From the NCBI GenBank assembly GCA_030150595.1, contig JASLFQ010000067.1:1-6444 (forward strand): a stretch of 6,444 nucleotides of DNA, given 5' to 3'. Positions 5,799 to 6,444 of this stretch are shown piece after piece. The translations under genes and the position numbers were made by a program. How positions within the stretch are numbered: the stretch's first letter is position 1; each line of letters starts with the position of its first letter. The notes under the pieces are model-generated. The model was not told where the DNA came from, did not search any database, and worked only from the letters and a program-made list of their open reading frames with translations. Origin of the DNA: Aquirhabdus sp. (lineage in GTDB: Bacteria > Pseudomonadota > Gammaproteobacteria > Pseudomonadales > Moraxellaceae).

Positions 5799-6444
5799 AT
5801 GGGAAGTTTAGCGCCTGAAAATGAAATAACAGTATCGAACGATTCTGAGACACAAGACATTGCAGCGGAATCGGCTACGGTTAAACGTCGTAGCTTTAAA
5901 GGCATGAGCTTGGAAGTTCGTCAGGCGGAGAGACGTGAGCGTTTGATGGAAGCTGGATTGCAGGCCTATGGCACACTGGGTTTTTTTTCCGTGACTGTGC
6001 GCGATGTGTGTGTAGAAGCGAAGCTGACAGAACGTTACTTTTACGAGTCATTTAAAAATAGCGGCGCGCTCTTTGATGCGATTTATATGCGCTTGGTTGA
6101 AGATTTACAGCAGCGCATTATGACGGCGGTGATGCAGGGTGCGCCAGATCCTAAACAAATGATTAAGCTAGGTTTAACTGCATTTTTTCAGCGGTTGAGT
6201 GATGATCAACGTGTCACACGAATTTTGTTTATTGATGCGATTCTGGTACATGAAAATGATGCTAAGAGTATTTACAAAGCCGTTAAACGCTTCGATGTGA
6301 TGACCCAGTCTTTTATTGCATTGATGGTTCCACAGGCACAAGAACATATGGCTTTGGTGTCTTTGATTTCGACTGGTTTAACAGGATATGTGTCTCATTT
6401 GGCGACACGCTGGGCAGTTAGTGGGTTTAAAGAGTCGGTGGATG
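5799..6444 (+). CDS. TetR/AcrR-family transcriptional regulator, 3' end outside the window
   Basis: 215 codons are present and the frame stays open to the end of the window. The DNA-binding part is typical of TetR proteins: a first helix (RQAERRERLMEAGLQAYGTLGF, 41-62), then VTVRDVCVEAKLTERYFYESFKNSGALFDAIY (65-96), in which the VRDVCVEA and TERYFYESF helices form the helix-turn-helix. The rest is a helical ligand/dimer domain. The start ATG has AAAAGG (5786-5791) 7 nt upstream. The N-terminus is unusual: about 40 residues, acidic for the first 25 and then basic (VKRRSFKGMS), precede the first helix, where many TetR proteins have 5-20. It is divergent from the SDR gene and next to a perfect palindrome, so it most likely represses that gene and perhaps itself. 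The ligand is unknown; genes beyond the window may belong to the same regulon. Confidence 0.88.
   Translation, partial: MGSLAPENEITVSNDSETQDIAAESATVKRRSFKGMSLEVRQAERRERLMEAGLQAYGTLGFFSVTVRDVCVEAKLTERYFYESFKNSGALFDAIYMRLVEDLQQRIMTAVMQGAPDPKQMIKLGLTAFFQRLSDDQRVTRILFIDAILVHENDAKSIYKAVKRFDVMTQSFIALMVPQAQEHMALVSLISTGLTGYVSHLATRWAVSGFKESVD

Noticed and set aside
1..6444. tRNA genes, rRNA, CRISPR array or intact insertion sequence
   Set aside because: No cloverleaf-like segment, regularly spaced repeat or transposase frame was seen on either strand by eye.

Overview
The window reads as chromosomal DNA of a gammaproteobacterium, most likely Acinetobacter or another member of the Moraxellaceae. The reasons are the DnaK C-terminus (ending DAEFTEVKEDKK after a Gln/Gly/His-rich linker), moderate to low GC, and an MdfA/CraA-type efflux protein. 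The genus is inferred from memory of the families, not from a search.

Layout. 1-321 is the 3' end of dnaK, followed by a strong hairpin terminator (351-376). 421-1586, on the minus strand, is an AT-rich two-gene operon: a 238-residue protein of unknown function whose stop codon overlaps (ATGA) the start of a 150-residue PIN-domain protein with a complete set of acidic active-site residues. A perfect 13-bp-arm inverted repeat (1640-1670) lies upstream of it. 1825-2262 (+) is a small hot-dog-fold thioesterase. It converges on, and overlaps by 13 bp, a RimJ/RimL-like GNAT acetyltransferase (2250-2843, -). Divergent from the latter is a 12-TM MFS drug/proton antiporter of the MdfA/CraA family (2969-4195, +).

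4196-4737 is a long gap without a credible gene. It holds a REP-like imperfect inverted repeat (4201-4263), about 420 bp of non-coding sequence that may be a dispersed-repeat remnant, and a 13-bp hairpin terminator (4688-4717) serving the next gene. 4738-5610 (-) is a classical short-chain dehydrogenase/reductase. It is divergent from a TetR-family regulator (5799 to window end, +, incomplete). Between them is a perfect 20-bp palindrome whose minus-strand half supplies a consensus -35 (TTGACA), 17 bp from TATAGT, for the SDR gene. This is a textbook arrangement for repression of the SDR gene by the neighbouring TetR protein.

The two most interesting parts are the PIN-domain/238-aa pair, which looks like a toxin-antitoxin-like or defence-like module with an unusually large partner in an accessory slot next to dnaK, and the SDR/TetR operator. 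The remaining genes are ordinary housekeeping or accessory-metabolism genes with no evident common pathway.
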